A stretch of DNA of 49,315 bases from Jiella soli (GCF_020615385.1 NZ_JAJAVB010000016.1:1-49315), one strand, 5' to 3'; shown: positions 27,459 to 36,350, counted from the stretch's first letter. The notes: generated from the letters alone by a model not told the origin. A program made the numbers and translations.

Positions 27459-27479
27459 CAGGTCTCTGCAAAAGAGCAA

Positions 27480-27496
27480 TCTGGAAGAGTTCTAAA
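27480..27496. promoter_or_regulatory. Second, degenerate Irr-like box
   Basis: TCTGGAAGAGTTCTAAA matches TTTAGAA-N3-TTCTAAA at 12 of 14 fixed positions, with one perfect arm. It lies between two divergent genes, 22 bases upstream of the leftward hypothetical gene and 91 bases upstream of the rightward DUF1289 gene, so it could act on either. Confidence 0.45.
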
Positions 27497-27587
27497 CTTG
27501 ACACCGATTGTCACCATTATCTAGCAGAGCTCGAACCGGAAGGAAACTCCCGCCGCTGAATTGTGAGGAGTTCATGGAGGAAAGCGC

Positions 27588-27866
27588 ATGGCCAAGCGTT
27601 GGGCCGATGCCCCGTCGCCCTGCATCGACATCTGCAAATATGGAAAGGGCGGCCGCTGCGTCGGCTGTTCGATGACCAAGGCCGACAAGAAGAGCTTCAA
27701 GCGGCTGGAGACGAAGCCGGAGAAAAAGGCGTTTTTTCGGGAGCTGATCGGGCGGCTGGACGAGAGCGGCCGGCTCGGCCGCTGGGCGCATGTCTATCGG
27801 CGCAAATGCACGAAGAAGGATGTGCCGTGCCCGCTGGACCGGCTGGAGGTGCCGGCCGAGGCATGA
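27588..27866 (+). CDS. DUF1289 family protein
   Basis: A 92-residue cytoplasmic protein with the DUF1289 pattern: SPCIDICKYGKGGRCVGCSM near the N-terminus, giving four cysteines in a C-x3-C-x7-C-x2-C arrangement that probably binds a metal. The C-terminal extension is basic, with two more cysteines. The function of the family is unknown. GGAGGAA about 8 bases upstream fixes the ATG at 27588. It diverges from the hypothetical gene on the other side of the second Irr-like box. Confidence 0.88.
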   Translation: MAKRWADAPSPCIDICKYGKGGRCVGCSMTKADKKSFKRLETKPEKKAFFRELIGRLDESGRLGRWAHVYRRKCTKKDVPCPLDRLEVPAEA

Positions 27867-27975
27867 TCGGGGCATCGGGAGTCAGGCGGCATCGCTCGCG
27901 AAAAGACGGTCGAGGCCTGGGGCCTCGCCCGTCGATCGGTGAAGAGTGTGGCCGGGCGGGATCAGCCGACCGGGA

Positions 27976-29862
27976 TCAGAACTCTTCCCAGCTCTGATCC
28001 GAAGGCTGCTGCTTCAGCGCCGTGTTGCCGACGACAGCCGGCTGGCGCCGGGGCGCCCGCCTCGAAGCGGCAGGGGGAGCCGAAACGTCTTTCCGACGTC
28101 CGCCGTCGCCATTGCCGAGCTTGAAGCGGTCGACGAGCCTGCCGAGTTCGCTCGCCTCCTCGGCCAGGCGCGTCGAGGCGGCGGTGGTTTCCTCGACCAT
28201 GGCGGCGTTCTGCTGGGTGACCTGGTCCATCTGCGAGGCGGCGATGTTGACCTCGCCGAGACCGGTCGCCTGCTCCTGGGCCGAGGACGAGATCTCCTCG
28301 ACGATGGCATTGATCTCGCTGACCTGCTCGGCGATCTGGCGCAGCGATTCCCCGGCCTTGGCGACGAGGTCGACGCCCTGATCGACTTGGCTCGTCGAGG
28401 CGGAGATCAGCTCCTTGATCTGCTTGGCCGCCTCGGCCGAGCGCTGGGCGAGCCCGCGCACCTCCTGGGCGACCACGGCGAAGCCCTTGCCGGCCTCGCC
28501 GGCGCGGGCGGCTTCCACGCCGGCGTTGAGGGCGAGGAGGTTGGTCTGGAAGGCGATCTCGTCGATCACCCCGATGATCTGCGAGATCTGGCGCGAGGAG
28601 GCCTCGATCCCGCTCATGGCCTCGACCGCGCTGCCGACGACCGCGCCGGATTCCTCGGCCTTGGCCTTGGCTTTCGCAACGGCGTCGCGGGCATGGCCGG
28701 CACCTTCGGCGGTCCTGCGGACGGTGGCGGTGATCTCGTTGAGAGCCGCGACCGTCTCTTCCAGGCTCGCAGCCTGTTGCTCGGTGCGGCGGGCGAGGTC
28801 GTCCGCGGCCTGGTTGATCTCCGCGGTCCCGCCGCGGATCGAACCGGTCGTGCCGCTGATCGTGGTCATCGTGCTGGCGAGTTCGCTCATCGCCGCGTTG
28901 AAGTCGACCTTCAGCTTGTCGTAGCCGGCCGGAAACTCGGCTTCGATCCGGTAGCCGAGATCGCCGCCAGCAAGCTTCGACAGTCCGGCACCAATCGCGT
29001 CGACCACCATTTCCTGTTCGCGCGCGCTCGCCTGCTGGCGCTCACCATTGCGTTGGCGCTCGGTATCGGAGAGCTTGCGCTGCTCCTCCACTTCCGCCTC
29101 GGCGCTATCCTTGGCGATCGCCGCTTCCTTGAAGGCCAGGACGGCATTGGCCATGCGCCCGATCTCGTCGCTGCGCCCGGCATGGGGAACGGCAACCGCC
29201 TTGTCGCCGTCGGCAAGGGCGGTCATCACGGAGGTGATCGCCTGGATCGGCCCGGTGATGCTGCGCCTCAGGAAGAGCGAGACGATGCCGACCACGGCGG
29301 CCGCGACGGCAAGGCCGATCAGCACGCCGATCAGCATCTTCTGCCGGACCAGCGCGCTCTGGGTCGACCGATCCCACGCCGTGGCGAGGCTTCCGATCGG
29401 TGCGTCCGCCGGCCCGATCGGCGCGACGATGATCAGATGGTTGCCGACCTCGCCCGTATAGATCGACCCCTTGGCAAGGGTTGAAGCCGCGGCCGCGACG
29501 GCCGGCTTCAGGTCGGCGGCATTGGCAAGTGCCGGATCGGTGAATTGCGTGAGCACCTCCCCCTTCTTGTCGAGGACCAGGACGTCGGAGAGCGTGTTGC
29601 CGGGCGTCACTGCGAACTGTGCGTAGACCTTCTCCACGATGTCGGCCTTGCCCCATTTGACTCCACCGGCCATCTGATCGGACATGAGGTCGACGATCGT
29701 AGCGGTGCTCTGCTGGAGCTGGCGATCCATGTTGGCGCTGAATGTCTGCAACTGGATTGCCACGAGCACGGCCATACCCAGGAGAACCGGCACGGCCGTG
29801 ACGAGTGCCGCCTTGATCCCGATGGAACCAAAGCGGCCGGAGGAGTTCTTTGACTGAGCCAT
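27976..29862 (-). CDS. Methyl-accepting chemotaxis protein
   Basis: A 628-residue chemoreceptor. Residues of about 18-38 form the first membrane segment, then comes a periplasmic sensor of about 140 residues with a Cache-like [14 protein letters not shown] strand. The second segment ([20 protein letters not shown]) precedes a HAMP domain and a long signalling coiled coil. The hairpin tip is the conserved [20 protein letters not shown]. The C-terminus is SWEEF, resembling the NWETF-type tether that recruits CheR/CheB in high-abundance receptors. GGAGAG precedes the ATG. It follows a Cache/PDC-like gene by 25 bases in the same operon. The ligand is unknown. Confidence 0.93.
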   Translation of the reverse strand: MAQSKNSSGRFGSIGIKAALVTAVPVLLGMAVLVAIQLQTFSANMDRQLQQSTATIVDLMSDQMAGGVKWGKADIVEKVYAQFAVTPGNTLSDVLVLDKKGEVLTQFTDPALANAADLKPAVAAAASTLAKGSIYTGEVGNHLIIVAPIGPADAPIGSLATAWDRSTQSALVRQKMLIGVLIGLAVAAAVVGIVSLFLRRSITGPIQAITSVMTALADGDKAVAVPHAGRSDEIGRMANAVLAFKEAAIAKDSAEAEVEEQRKLSDTERQRNGERQQASAREQEMVVDAIGAGLSKLAGGDLGYRIEAEFPAGYDKLKVDFNAAMSELASTMTTISGTTGSIRGGTAEINQAADDLARRTEQQAASLEETVAALNEITATVRRTAEGAGHARDAVAKAKAKAEESGAVVGSAVEAMSGIEASSRQISQIIGVIDEIAFQTNLLALNAGVEAARAGEAGKGFAVVAQEVRGLAQRSAEAAKQIKELISASTSQVDQGVDLVAKAGESLRQIAEQVSEINAIVEEISSSAQEQATGLGEVNIAASQMDQVTQQNAAMVEETTAASTRLAEEASELGRLVDRFKLGNGDGGRRKDVSAPPAASRRAPRRQPAVVGNTALKQQPSDQSWEEF

Positions 29863-29887
29863 GGCCGGTTCTCTCCAGGGATTACGC

Positions 29888-30481
29888 TTAGAGGCCGAGG
29901 GCTTCGAGATTGACGCCCGCGGTCACGGCACCGATCGGCTTGCCGGTCTCGGGGTCGTTGATCGTGAAGCTCGCCTGCGACTGCAGTTCCTGAGTGGATT
30001 CGTCCTGCTCGACCTCGTCGACGAAGACGGCATCCGGCCCGGCGCCGAACGACTTCTGCCACTTGGCTTCGTCGCCCTGCCAATAGTCCGAGGTCGGGTC
30101 GCTCTGGCCGACATTGAGGCCCTTGGCGTCCATGACGAAAAGCTCGGTGATGGCGCCCTGCTGGTCCGCCTTGACCTTTTTCAAATAGGCCGACAGGTCG
30201 GAATTGAGCTTTTCGTCGACCAGCTTGCCGCCACCCGAACCGATCTCGGCGCGCCATTCCTTGTCGAGCGAGTCGATCTCGGCCTGGGAGAGACCGCTCG
30301 TCTTCTCGTTCTGGGCCTTGATCGCCGCGACGACGACGGGATCCTGCAGCGCGGCCTTGAGGTTGCCGGAGACGAATTCCGTGACGGCGGGGACATGGTC
30401 TTCCGCGGCGGTGGCCGGCAATGCGACTGCCGACGCGATGACTGCGGCGGCCACGGCGGCGATCAGGTGCGACTTCATCAT
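29888..30481 (-). CDS. Stand-alone periplasmic Cache/PDC-like sensor protein
   Basis: A 197-residue exported protein with a signal peptide at residues 1-26 (cut after ATA). The mature part has the PDC/Cache-like pattern [20 protein letters not shown] followed by [12 protein letters not shown] and a closing [20 protein letters not shown] strand, which is the fold of many extracellular sensor domains. It has no membrane anchor and no signalling domain. It is encoded 25 bases upstream of the chemoreceptor, so it may be a soluble ligand-binding partner for it. Two ATGs (30481 and 30478) follow a GGGAAGG site, so the start is uncertain by one codon. Confidence 0.82.
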   Translation of the reverse strand: MMKSHLIAAVAAAVIASAVALPATAAEDHVPAVTEFVSGNLKAALQDPVVVAAIKAQNEKTSGLSQAEIDSLDKEWRAEIGSGGGKLVDEKLNSDLSAYLKKVKADQQGAITELFVMDAKGLNVGQSDPTSDYWQGDEAKWQKSFGAGPDAVFVDEVEQDESTQELQSQASFTINDPETGKPIGAVTAGVNLEALGL

Positions 30482-31272
30482 CTTCCTTCCCTTTGGGCCC
30501 AGCTGCTTGGAATTTGCGACAAGCGCCGGCGTTCAGGCGTTTCCTCGGCTCTTTTGCGCCGCGCCCCGTTTCGGATCATGGACTGCCGCAGCCGCCACGC
30601 GTCAGCTGGCAGTACGACATCACCGAAACAGAGTTCTGGCCCGGCGAAAGTCATGCTAGGTGCGAGGTGTGAAGAAAAAATTGTCCTCTACGGAATCTTG
30701 CTATAAAATTGGTAAGGTTTGCATATTTTCCGCGCCGCCTTGGATTTAGTTGTGAATAACATTTGGAATCTATCTTTGCTTGATCGCGGCTGAACTTGAT
30801 TGGTCGGAGGATTTTCCGACGGATGATTTCCAAAAGCGCGGTCTGCTGTCGCCAGCCACGGCGAGATCCAGTGAGGATGCACGGCAGATCGCGGGCGTGC
30901 CGGATTGCCGGGGCGGAACCGGCGATGCGCCTCCCCTGCCGATCGCGTGGAGGGCAGGAAAATATGTCGCGCCGCGCCGAGGATTTGGAATTGCCAACGC
31001 TGCAGAGCCGGTCGAGGGGTTCTATCTTCCGGCCGAACCATCATATAGGCGACGCGCCTGCGGGTGACCGCAGACGCTCGCATCTCCCCATAGGACGGCC
31101 ATCGGTCCGCTCCGACATTACCCGTCTCACGGTCGAAAAGACTCGTGGCCAATGTCGGTGTCGCACGGATCCACGGGACCGGTATTCCACCGCGGAGGGG
31201 CGTGCGAAGGCGCCGCGACGCTCCGGTGCCGGCGTCCTTCGGGAACGAGACGTATTTGGAAAGGAAGGCCTG
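30482..31272. other. Long intergenic region with an AT-rich core
   Basis: No supported gene is seen in these 790 bases. The segment of about 30655-30790 is distinctly AT-rich (for example CTATAAAATTGG) and probably holds promoters for the chemoreceptor operon (leftward) and for the reductase gene (rightward), but no single -35/-10 pair is convincing. Frames that stay open across 30.8-31.3 kb on both strands have no ribosome site or recognisable motif. Confidence 0.5.
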
Positions 31273-32097
31273 ATGAGCTCTGTCGCAGCGGAAACGGATG
31301 AGAAGGCGGGGACCGCGTTCCCCATCCCGGCCGGTGTCTTCGCCGAGACGGTGACGTCGGTGAACCACTATACGGATCGGCTGTTCGCCTTCCGCATGAC
31401 CCGGCCGCAGAGCTTTCGCTTCCGCTCCGGGGAATTCGTGATGATCGGCCTGCCCAATGCCGAAAAGCCGGTCTACCGCGCCTATTCGATTGCCAGCCCG
31501 TCCTGGGACGAGGAGCTGGAGTTCTTCTCGATCAAGGTGCCGGGCGGCCCGCTCACCGAGTATCTCCAGAAGATCAAGCCGGGCGACACCGTCTTGATGC
31601 GCAAGAAGCCGACGGGAACGCTAGTCCTCGACGCGCTGAAGCCGGGCAAGCGGCTGTTCCTGTTCTCGACTGGCACCGGCATCGCGCCCTTCGCCTCGGT
31701 CATCCGCGATCCGGAGACCTATGAGAAGTTCGACCAGGTCGTGCTCACCCAGACCTGTCGGCTGCAGGCCGAGCTGGAATATGGCCGGCAACTCGTCGAC
31801 AACACGAAGTCGGACGAGCTGATGAGCGAATTCGTCGGCGACAAGCTGTTGTTCCACGCCAGCGCCACCAGAGAAGGCGAGACCCGCGGCCACCGCGTGA
31901 CGACGCTCATCGATAACGGGAAGCTGTTCGAGGATCTCGGCATCGCGCCGCTCGATCCTGAGACCGACCGGGCGATGATCTGCGGCTCGATGGCGATGCT
32001 GCGCGAGATCGAGGGGCTGCTCCAGGCGCGAGGCTTCGAGGAAGGCGCCAACAACAAGCCGGGCACCTATGTGGTCGAGCGCGCCTTCGTGGACTGA
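31273..32097 (+). CDS. fpr: Ferredoxin--NADP(+) reductase
   Basis: A 274-residue FAD enzyme that exchanges electrons between NADPH and ferredoxin/flavodoxin, important in iron-sulfur metabolism and oxidative stress. The FAD motif is YRAYSIASPSWDEELEFFSIKV, the NADPH-binding motif is FLFSTGTGIAPFASVIRD, and the C-terminus GTYVVERAFVD is that of the bacterial-type Fpr family. The length is normal apart from a slightly long N-terminus. AAGGAAGG is well placed before ATG 31273; the longer open frame from 30796 has no family character. Confidence 0.95.
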   Translation: MSSVAAETDEKAGTAFPIPAGVFAETVTSVNHYTDRLFAFRMTRPQSFRFRSGEFVMIGLPNAEKPVYRAYSIASPSWDEELEFFSIKVPGGPLTEYLQKIKPGDTVLMRKKPTGTLVLDALKPGKRLFLFSTGTGIAPFASVIRDPETYEKFDQVVLTQTCRLQAELEYGRQLVDNTKSDELMSEFVGDKLLFHASATREGETRGHRVTTLIDNGKLFEDLGIAPLDPETDRAMICGSMAMLREIEGLLQARGFEEGANNKPGTYVVERAFVD

Positions 32098-32116
32098 GGG
32101 CGGAGAAATTGGATTC

Positions 32117-32404
32117 TTGAACGAGCCAAGCTGGCTGGATAAGTTGGATATCCAGCAGCTACACGAAGTGGATCGGCTGATGACGAAGATTGGAGAGTCT
32201 TGGAACCCCCGAAGTTCGGCGGCCGACAAGTTCGTCACGGTCGACAAGCGAAATCACTCGGGCAGCGTCTCAAGGCGAGATGGGAAAACCGGGCAGTTTG
32301 TTGAACGAGAAGTTTTAGGGCCCGACGGGCGCGTGCGAACCCGTATTTCACGGGAGGTCATGCGGGAAGCTCTAGTCAGTTCCTCGCCGGAAAAGAAGCG
32401 CTGA
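32117..32404 (+). CDS. Unknown small protein, first gene of a two-gene cassette
   Basis: A 95-residue soluble protein I do not recognise. It begins at a TTG (32117) preceded by GGAGAAA at about 9 bases. It has an N-terminal helical segment (SWLDKLDIQQLHEVDRLMTK) and a C-terminal part with RRDGKTGQFVEREVLGPDGR. Its sequence is more AT-rich than the neighbouring genes. It ends two bases before the start of a second gene, so the two are likely expressed together. An ATT or a further upstream GTG start cannot be excluded. Confidence 0.5.
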   Translation: MNEPSWLDKLDIQQLHEVDRLMTKIGESWNPRSSAADKFVTVDKRNHSGSVSRRDGKTGQFVEREVLGPDGRVRTRISREVMREALVSSSPEKKR

Positions 32405-32405
32405 A

Positions 32406-32855
32406 GTGCCTGACGGCAACCACTCGACTGCTTTTGAGCAGCTAATCGAAGTCGACAATATCGACGACGATGTGGTGGGTCACCTTGCTTACGCGTATTA
32501 TAAGAGAGACAAGCGGGAGCTTGCGCTGAAAGGCGATCTCGACGAACAGGCATTGTCTCGCCACCACCTGACGTTAACTCCGCGGCTGATCCAGCAATAC
32601 CGAGATAGCGCACTCCTTCGGCTTGAGAGCTATGCAGGAGCTGTGCTTGACCGATCTCGCCCGCAGATACAGGAAGAAACGCGGGTCGATGCTATCTACA
32701 GTGTCGAGGAGCGTCTGAGTCAACGGATCCGGTCCGCCACTGCATGGTGGCAGTCTATCGTCTGGAACGTTGTCGCTTGGCTCATTACGCTCGCTGTCAC
32801 TTTCTTGGTGCTCGCATCGACTGGTGCAGTGTCGATCAAAATCGGCGGAACTTGA
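32406..32855 (+). CDS. Unknown C-tail-anchored membrane protein, second gene of the cassette
   Basis: A 149-residue protein with a GTG start one base after the preceding stop. Its first 110 residues are soluble and charged, with VVGHLAYAYYKRDKRELAL and a helical RLIQQYRDSALLRLESYAG region. A single hydrophobic segment lies near the C-terminus (IVWNVVAWLITLAVTFLVLA), so it is probably anchored in the inner membrane with the bulk in the cytoplasm. I cannot name the family. Sampled rows are about 50-53% GC against about 78% in a row of the adjacent CoA-transferase gene, which suggests transfer. Confidence 0.55.
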   Translation: MPDGNHSTAFEQLIEVDNIDDDVVGHLAYAYYKRDKRELALKGDLDEQALSRHHLTLTPRLIQQYRDSALLRLESYAGAVLDRSRPQIQEETRVDAIYSVEERLSQRIRSATAWWQSIVWNVVAWLITLAVTFLVLASTGAVSIKIGGT

Positions 32856-32886
32856 CACGTCGCCCGCTCCGCGCCACCGAACGGTG

Positions 32887-34020
32887 ATGACGATCGCTCC
32901 CCATGCCGGCCTGAAGGTCCTCGAACTCGCCCGAATCCTCGCCGGCCCCTGGATCGGCCAGACGCTCGCCGATCTCGGCGCCGACGTCATCAAGGTGGAA
33001 AGCCCCGAGGGCGACGATACGAGGGGCTGGGGCCCGCCCTTCGTCGAGCGCGCCGGGACGCGCACCGCCGCGTATTTCCACGCCTGCAACAGGGGCAAGC
33101 GCTCGGTCGTCGCCGATTTTGCGACGGAAGAAGGCCGGCAGACGGTGCTGGCGCTCGCCCGCGAGGCGGACGTCCTGATCGAGAACTTCAAGGTCGGCGG
33201 CCTGAAGAAGTTCGGCCTCGACTATGCGAGCCTTGCCGCCATCAACCCGCGCCTCGTCTACTGCTCGGTCACCGGTTTCGGCCAGGACGGCCCCTATGCC
33301 GGCCGCGCCGGCTACGACTTCATGATCCAGGGAATGGGCGGGATCATGAGCCTGACCGGCGACCCCGCTGGCGAGCCGCAGAAGATCGGCGTCGCCTTCG
33401 CCGACATCTTCACCGGGCTCTACGGCACGATCGCGATCCAGGCGGCGCTGACGGAGCGCGAGCGCACCGGCCGCGGCCGCCATGTCGACATGGCGCTCTA
33501 CGACTGCATGGCGGGCGTCCTCGCCAACCAGGCGCTCAACTATTTCGCCACCGGTGTCGCGCCGGCACGGCTCGGCAACGCCCATCCCAACATCGTGCCT
33601 TATCAGGTCTTCCCGGCGGCGGACGGTCACCTGATCGTTGCCTGCGGCAACGACCGGCAGTACGCGCGCCTGATCGAGGTGCTGGGCCTGCCGGGGCTCG
33701 CCGGCGACACGCGCTTTGCGACCAATGAGGGCCGGGTTGCCGCGCGCGCCATCCTGGTGCCGCTTATCGAAGCTGCGACCGCGCGCTTTGTGCGCGACGA
33801 CCTTCTCGCACGCCTGGAAGCGGTCGGCGTTCCGGCCGGTCCGATCAACGATGTCGCCGAGGTCTTTGCGGATCCGCAGATCGTCCATCGCGGCATGCGG
33901 ATCGAACGCGACGGCGTGTCCGGCGTCAGAACGCCGATCGTCCTGTCGGGCGAGCCGCTTGAAGCCGACCGGCCGGCGCCCGCGCTCGGCGAACACCAGG
34001 GCGCGCGCTTCGGATCGTAG
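32887..34020 (+). CDS. CaiB/BaiF class III CoA-transferase
   Basis: A 377-residue cytoplasmic enzyme that moves CoA between carboxylic acids through an aspartyl-CoA intermediate. N-terminal family signatures are ELARILAGPWIGQTLADLGA and DVIKVESPEGDDTR. The catalytic aspartate is probably Asp206, in the HVDMALYDCMAG block. The substrate cannot be read from sequence, and no dehydrogenase or other pathway gene adjoins it. The ATG at 32887 is used; the frame stays open upstream into the preceding gene. It is separated from the two-gene cassette by 31 bases, possibly by insertion of that cassette upstream. Confidence 0.9.
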   Translation: MTIAPHAGLKVLELARILAGPWIGQTLADLGADVIKVESPEGDDTRGWGPPFVERAGTRTAAYFHACNRGKRSVVADFATEEGRQTVLALAREADVLIENFKVGGLKKFGLDYASLAAINPRLVYCSVTGFGQDGPYAGRAGYDFMIQGMGGIMSLTGDPAGEPQKIGVAFADIFTGLYGTIAIQAALTERERTGRGRHVDMALYDCMAGVLANQALNYFATGVAPARLGNAHPNIVPYQVFPAADGHLIVACGNDRQYARLIEVLGLPGLAGDTRFATNEGRVAARAILVPLIEAATARFVRDDLLARLEAVGVPAGPINDVAEVFADPQIVHRGMRIERDGVSGVRTPIVLSGEPLEADRPAPALGEHQGARFGS

Positions 34021-34140
34021 ATCGGGCGGCGACCACTCGGCCCGGCAGTCCGTTCCGACGGGCCGACTTCGGCTGCCATATCTTCGTCATGAGAGCGTCA
34101 TCGGCGGTGTCCGGCGTCAGCCTTGCGCAGGCTCCGAACG

Positions 34141-34156
34141 TTAACCATCGCTTAAC
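34141..34156 (+). promoter_or_regulatory. CtrA box upstream of minC
   Basis: TTAACCATCGCTTAAC is a perfect TTAA-N7-TTAAC match to the binding site of the alphaproteobacterial cell-cycle regulator CtrA. It lies 39 bases upstream of the minC start, where it could activate or repress. Control of the min genes by CtrA is known in Sinorhizobium; for this genome it is inferred from the motif. Confidence 0.7.
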
Positions 34157-34194
34157 AAGATCTTCGTCAGACCCGTCAACTGCACCCACAGGCC

Positions 34195-34962
34195 ATGACC
34201 AAAGCGCTCACCGACACCCGCCCCATTCGCTTGAAAGGCCGGTCGTTCCTCGCGATCGTCCTGTCCCCGGAACTGCCCTTCGACAACTGGCTGGCGCGTC
34301 TAGACGACCTGGCCGCCCGCTCCACGGGCTTCTTTCTGGGCCGACCGATCGTGCTCGATGTCGAGGGTCTCGACATCACCCAGACCCAGCTGAAGGATCT
34401 GCTGGGCGAACTCGGCGAGCGCAGCGTCAGGATCATGGGCATCGAAGGCGCGCGCCCGTCGATCCTCGGCTTCGGCATGCCGCCGGCGATGAAGGGTGGA
34501 CGCCCGGCAGCCGATTTCGAGCCGCCGGCAGAGGAGACGCCGCAGCAGACGGCCGAGAGCGGCAGCGCCAATGCCGCGAAGAAGCCGGCCGCGAGCGCGG
34601 CTCCGGCCGAACCGCAGCAGGCCGCCCGCGGCACGGCCTCGATCATCATCGAGGCACCGGTGCGTTCCGGCCAGTCGGTCATCTTTCCGGAAGGCGACGT
34701 GACGGTTCTGGGTTCGGTGGCCTCCGGCGCCGAGATCGTCGCGGGCGGATCGATCCACATCTACGGCACCCTGCGCGGACGCGCGCTGGCCGGATCGGTC
34801 GGCAACGCCAAGGCGCGGATTTTCTGTTCCAAGCTCGAGGCAGAGCTCCTGGCGATCGACGGGCTCTACAAGATGCCCGACGACCTTGACCCGAAATTCA
34901 AGGGGCAGGCGGTCCAGGTCTGGCTCGAAGGCGACACTATCAAGGCTGAAAAGCTGGTCTGA
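34195..34962 (+). CDS. minC: MinC, septum-site determining inhibitor
   Basis: A 255-residue inhibitor of FtsZ assembly away from midcell. The N-terminal domain, residues of about 10-100, binds FtsZ. A Ala/Pro-rich linker of about 50 residues follows. The C-terminal domain, with DVTVLGSVASGAEIVAGGSIHIYGTLRGRA, is the right-handed beta-helix that dimerises and binds MinD. The ATG at 34195 has no strong Shine-Dalgarno. It is followed by minD and minE, the standard order, and preceded by a CtrA box. Confidence 0.95.
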   Translation: MTKALTDTRPIRLKGRSFLAIVLSPELPFDNWLARLDDLAARSTGFFLGRPIVLDVEGLDITQTQLKDLLGELGERSVRIMGIEGARPSILGFGMPPAMKGGRPAADFEPPAEETPQQTAESGSANAAKKPAASAAPAEPQQAARGTASIIIEAPVRSGQSVIFPEGDVTVLGSVASGAEIVAGGSIHIYGTLRGRALAGSVGNAKARIFCSKLEAELLAIDGLYKMPDDLDPKFKGQAVQVWLEGDTIKAEKLV

Positions 34963-34994
34963 GGCGAATGCCCGGCAGCATGCAGGAGAACGAC

Positions 34995-35810
34995 ATGGCA
35001 AAAGTGATCGTGGTGACCTCTGGCAAGGGAGGCGTCGGCAAGACCACCTCGACGGCCGCCCTGGGTGCCGCCCTGGCCAAGCGCGGCGAGAAGACGGTGG
35101 TCATCGACTTCGACGTCGGCCTGCGCAATCTCGACCTGGTCATGGGCGCCGAGCGCCGCGTCGTTTACGATCTCATCAACGTCGTCCAGGGCGACGCCAA
35201 GCTCAGCCAGGCGCTGATCCGCGACAAGCGCCTGGAGACGCTGTATCTCCTGCCCGCCTCGCAGACCCGCGACAAGGACAACCTTACCGCCGAAGGCGTC
35301 GAGGCGGTGATGAACGAGCTCAGGAAGAGCTTCGACTGGATCATCTGCGATTCGCCCGCCGGCATCGAGCGTGGCGCGACGCTGGCCATGCGGCACGCCG
35401 ATATGGCCGTGGTCGTCACCAATCCGGAGGTGTCCTCAGTTCGCGACTCCGACCGCATCATCGGCCTGCTTGATTCCAAGACCGCCAAGGCCGAGCGGGG
35501 CGAGCGGATCGAGAAGCATCTTCTCCTCACCCGCTATGATCCGCACCGCGCCGAGCGCGGCGACATGCTCAAGGTCGACGACGTCCTCGAGATCCTGTCG
35601 ATCCCGCTGCTCGGCATCATCCCGGAATCGATGGACGTCCTGCGCGCCTCCAACCTCGGCACGCCGGTGACGCTCTGCGAGGGTCAGAGCGCCCCATCGG
35701 TCGCCTATCAGGACGCCGCGCGCCGTCTCGCCGGCGAGCAGGTCCCGATGACGATCCCGGGCGAGCGCCGCAGCATCCTCGGCAAGTTCTTCGGTCGGAG
35801 GGCCGCATGA
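34995..35810 (+). CDS. minD: MinD, membrane-bound ATPase
   Basis: A 271-residue deviant-Walker ATPase that binds the membrane as an ATP dimer and recruits MinC. The motif is [10 protein letters not shown], with the signature lysine near the N-terminus, followed by [14 protein letters not shown]. The C-terminal stretch [10 protein letters not shown] is the amphipathic membrane-targeting helix. The GGAGAA ribosome site decides the ATG at 34995; the frame continues upstream without conservation. Its stop overlaps the minE start (ATGA). Confidence 0.97.
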   Translation: MAKVIVVTSGKGGVGKTTSTAALGAALAKRGEKTVVIDFDVGLRNLDLVMGAERRVVYDLINVVQGDAKLSQALIRDKRLETLYLLPASQTRDKDNLTAEGVEAVMNELRKSFDWIICDSPAGIERGATLAMRHADMAVVVTNPEVSSVRDSDRIIGLLDSKTAKAERGERIEKHLLLTRYDPHRAERGDMLKVDDVLEILSIPLLGIIPESMDVLRASNLGTPVTLCEGQSAPSVAYQDAARRLAGEQVPMTIPGERRSILGKFFGRRAA

Positions 35811-36070
35811 GCCTGTTCAATCTCTTCAACCGCCAGAACTCGGCGCCGATGGCGCGCGAGCGTCTGCAGCTCCTGCTCGCGCACGAGCGGGCGACGGTCG
35901 GGCACTCCGATCTCGTCGGCCTCCTGCGCGAGGAGATCATCACGGCGATCGCCCGGCATGTTCAGATCGACCGCGACAAGGTCAACGTCAAGATGGATCG
36001 CGGCGAGCAGGTCTCGACCCTCGAGGTCGATATCGAGATCCCCGTGAACGCGAGCGTGCGGGCGGCCTGA
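35807..36070 (+). CDS. minE: MinE, topological specificity factor
   Basis: An 87-residue protein that stimulates MinD ATPase and sweeps it along the membrane. The N-terminus ([13 protein letters not shown]) is the membrane-targeting and anti-MinCD region, followed by [13 protein letters not shown] and the dimerisation domain ending [10 protein letters not shown]. It overlaps minD by four bases, completing the minCDE operon. Confidence 0.96.
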   Translation: MSLFNLFNRQNSAPMARERLQLLLAHERATVGHSDLVGLLREEIITAIARHVQIDRDKVNVKMDRGEQVSTLEVDIEIPVNASVRAA

Positions 36071-36137
36071 GCCGCCTGCCGATGAAAGCCGGATCGCCGC
36101 TCGCGGCGCCGGCGAGGAACCGAAAGGAGAGCCCAAA

Positions 36138-36287
36138 ATGAGCCGAGCGATGCTCTTGGAACGGCTTCAGGAACTGCAGAAACTGCCGAAGTTCCAGAAG
36201 CGCGACATCAAGACGATCAGCGCGATCCTCTCCACCGACGCCCTGGCGAAGCATGTCCAGGCCTGCGAGGAGGCTGCGGCCCGCTGA
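36138..36287 (+). CDS. Small 49-residue protein downstream of minE
   Basis: A 49-residue open frame with a good AGGAGA site about 8 bases before its ATG and a normal stop. Its product is highly charged and helix-prone (MLLERLQELQKLPKFQKRDI), with no membrane segment. It sits between minE and a clear intrinsic terminator, so it is probably the last gene of the min operon. The family is unknown to me. Codon choice and the ribosome site support a real gene, but its length leaves some doubt. Confidence 0.6.
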   Translation: MSRAMLLERLQELQKLPKFQKRDIKTISAILSTDALAKHVQACEEAAAR

Positions 36288-36311
36288 CCCGATGGCGCAG
36301 ATGTGAAATGC

Positions 36312-36350
36312 ACGGCCCGGTGGCGAGACGCTGCCGGGCCGTTTCCTTTT
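36312..36350 (+). terminator. Intrinsic terminator of the min operon
   Basis: A nine-base stem, ACGGCCCGG (36312-36320) and CCGGGCCGT (36334-36342), with a 13-base loop is followed by TTTCCTTTT. It lies 25 bases after the small gene and separates the min operon from the cobalamin leader. Confidence 0.8.

Noticed and set aside
27946-29484. A 512-codon plus-strand frame opposite the chemoreceptor
   Set aside because: It is the mirror image of the coiled-coil codon pattern of the chemoreceptor, and there is no ribosome site.
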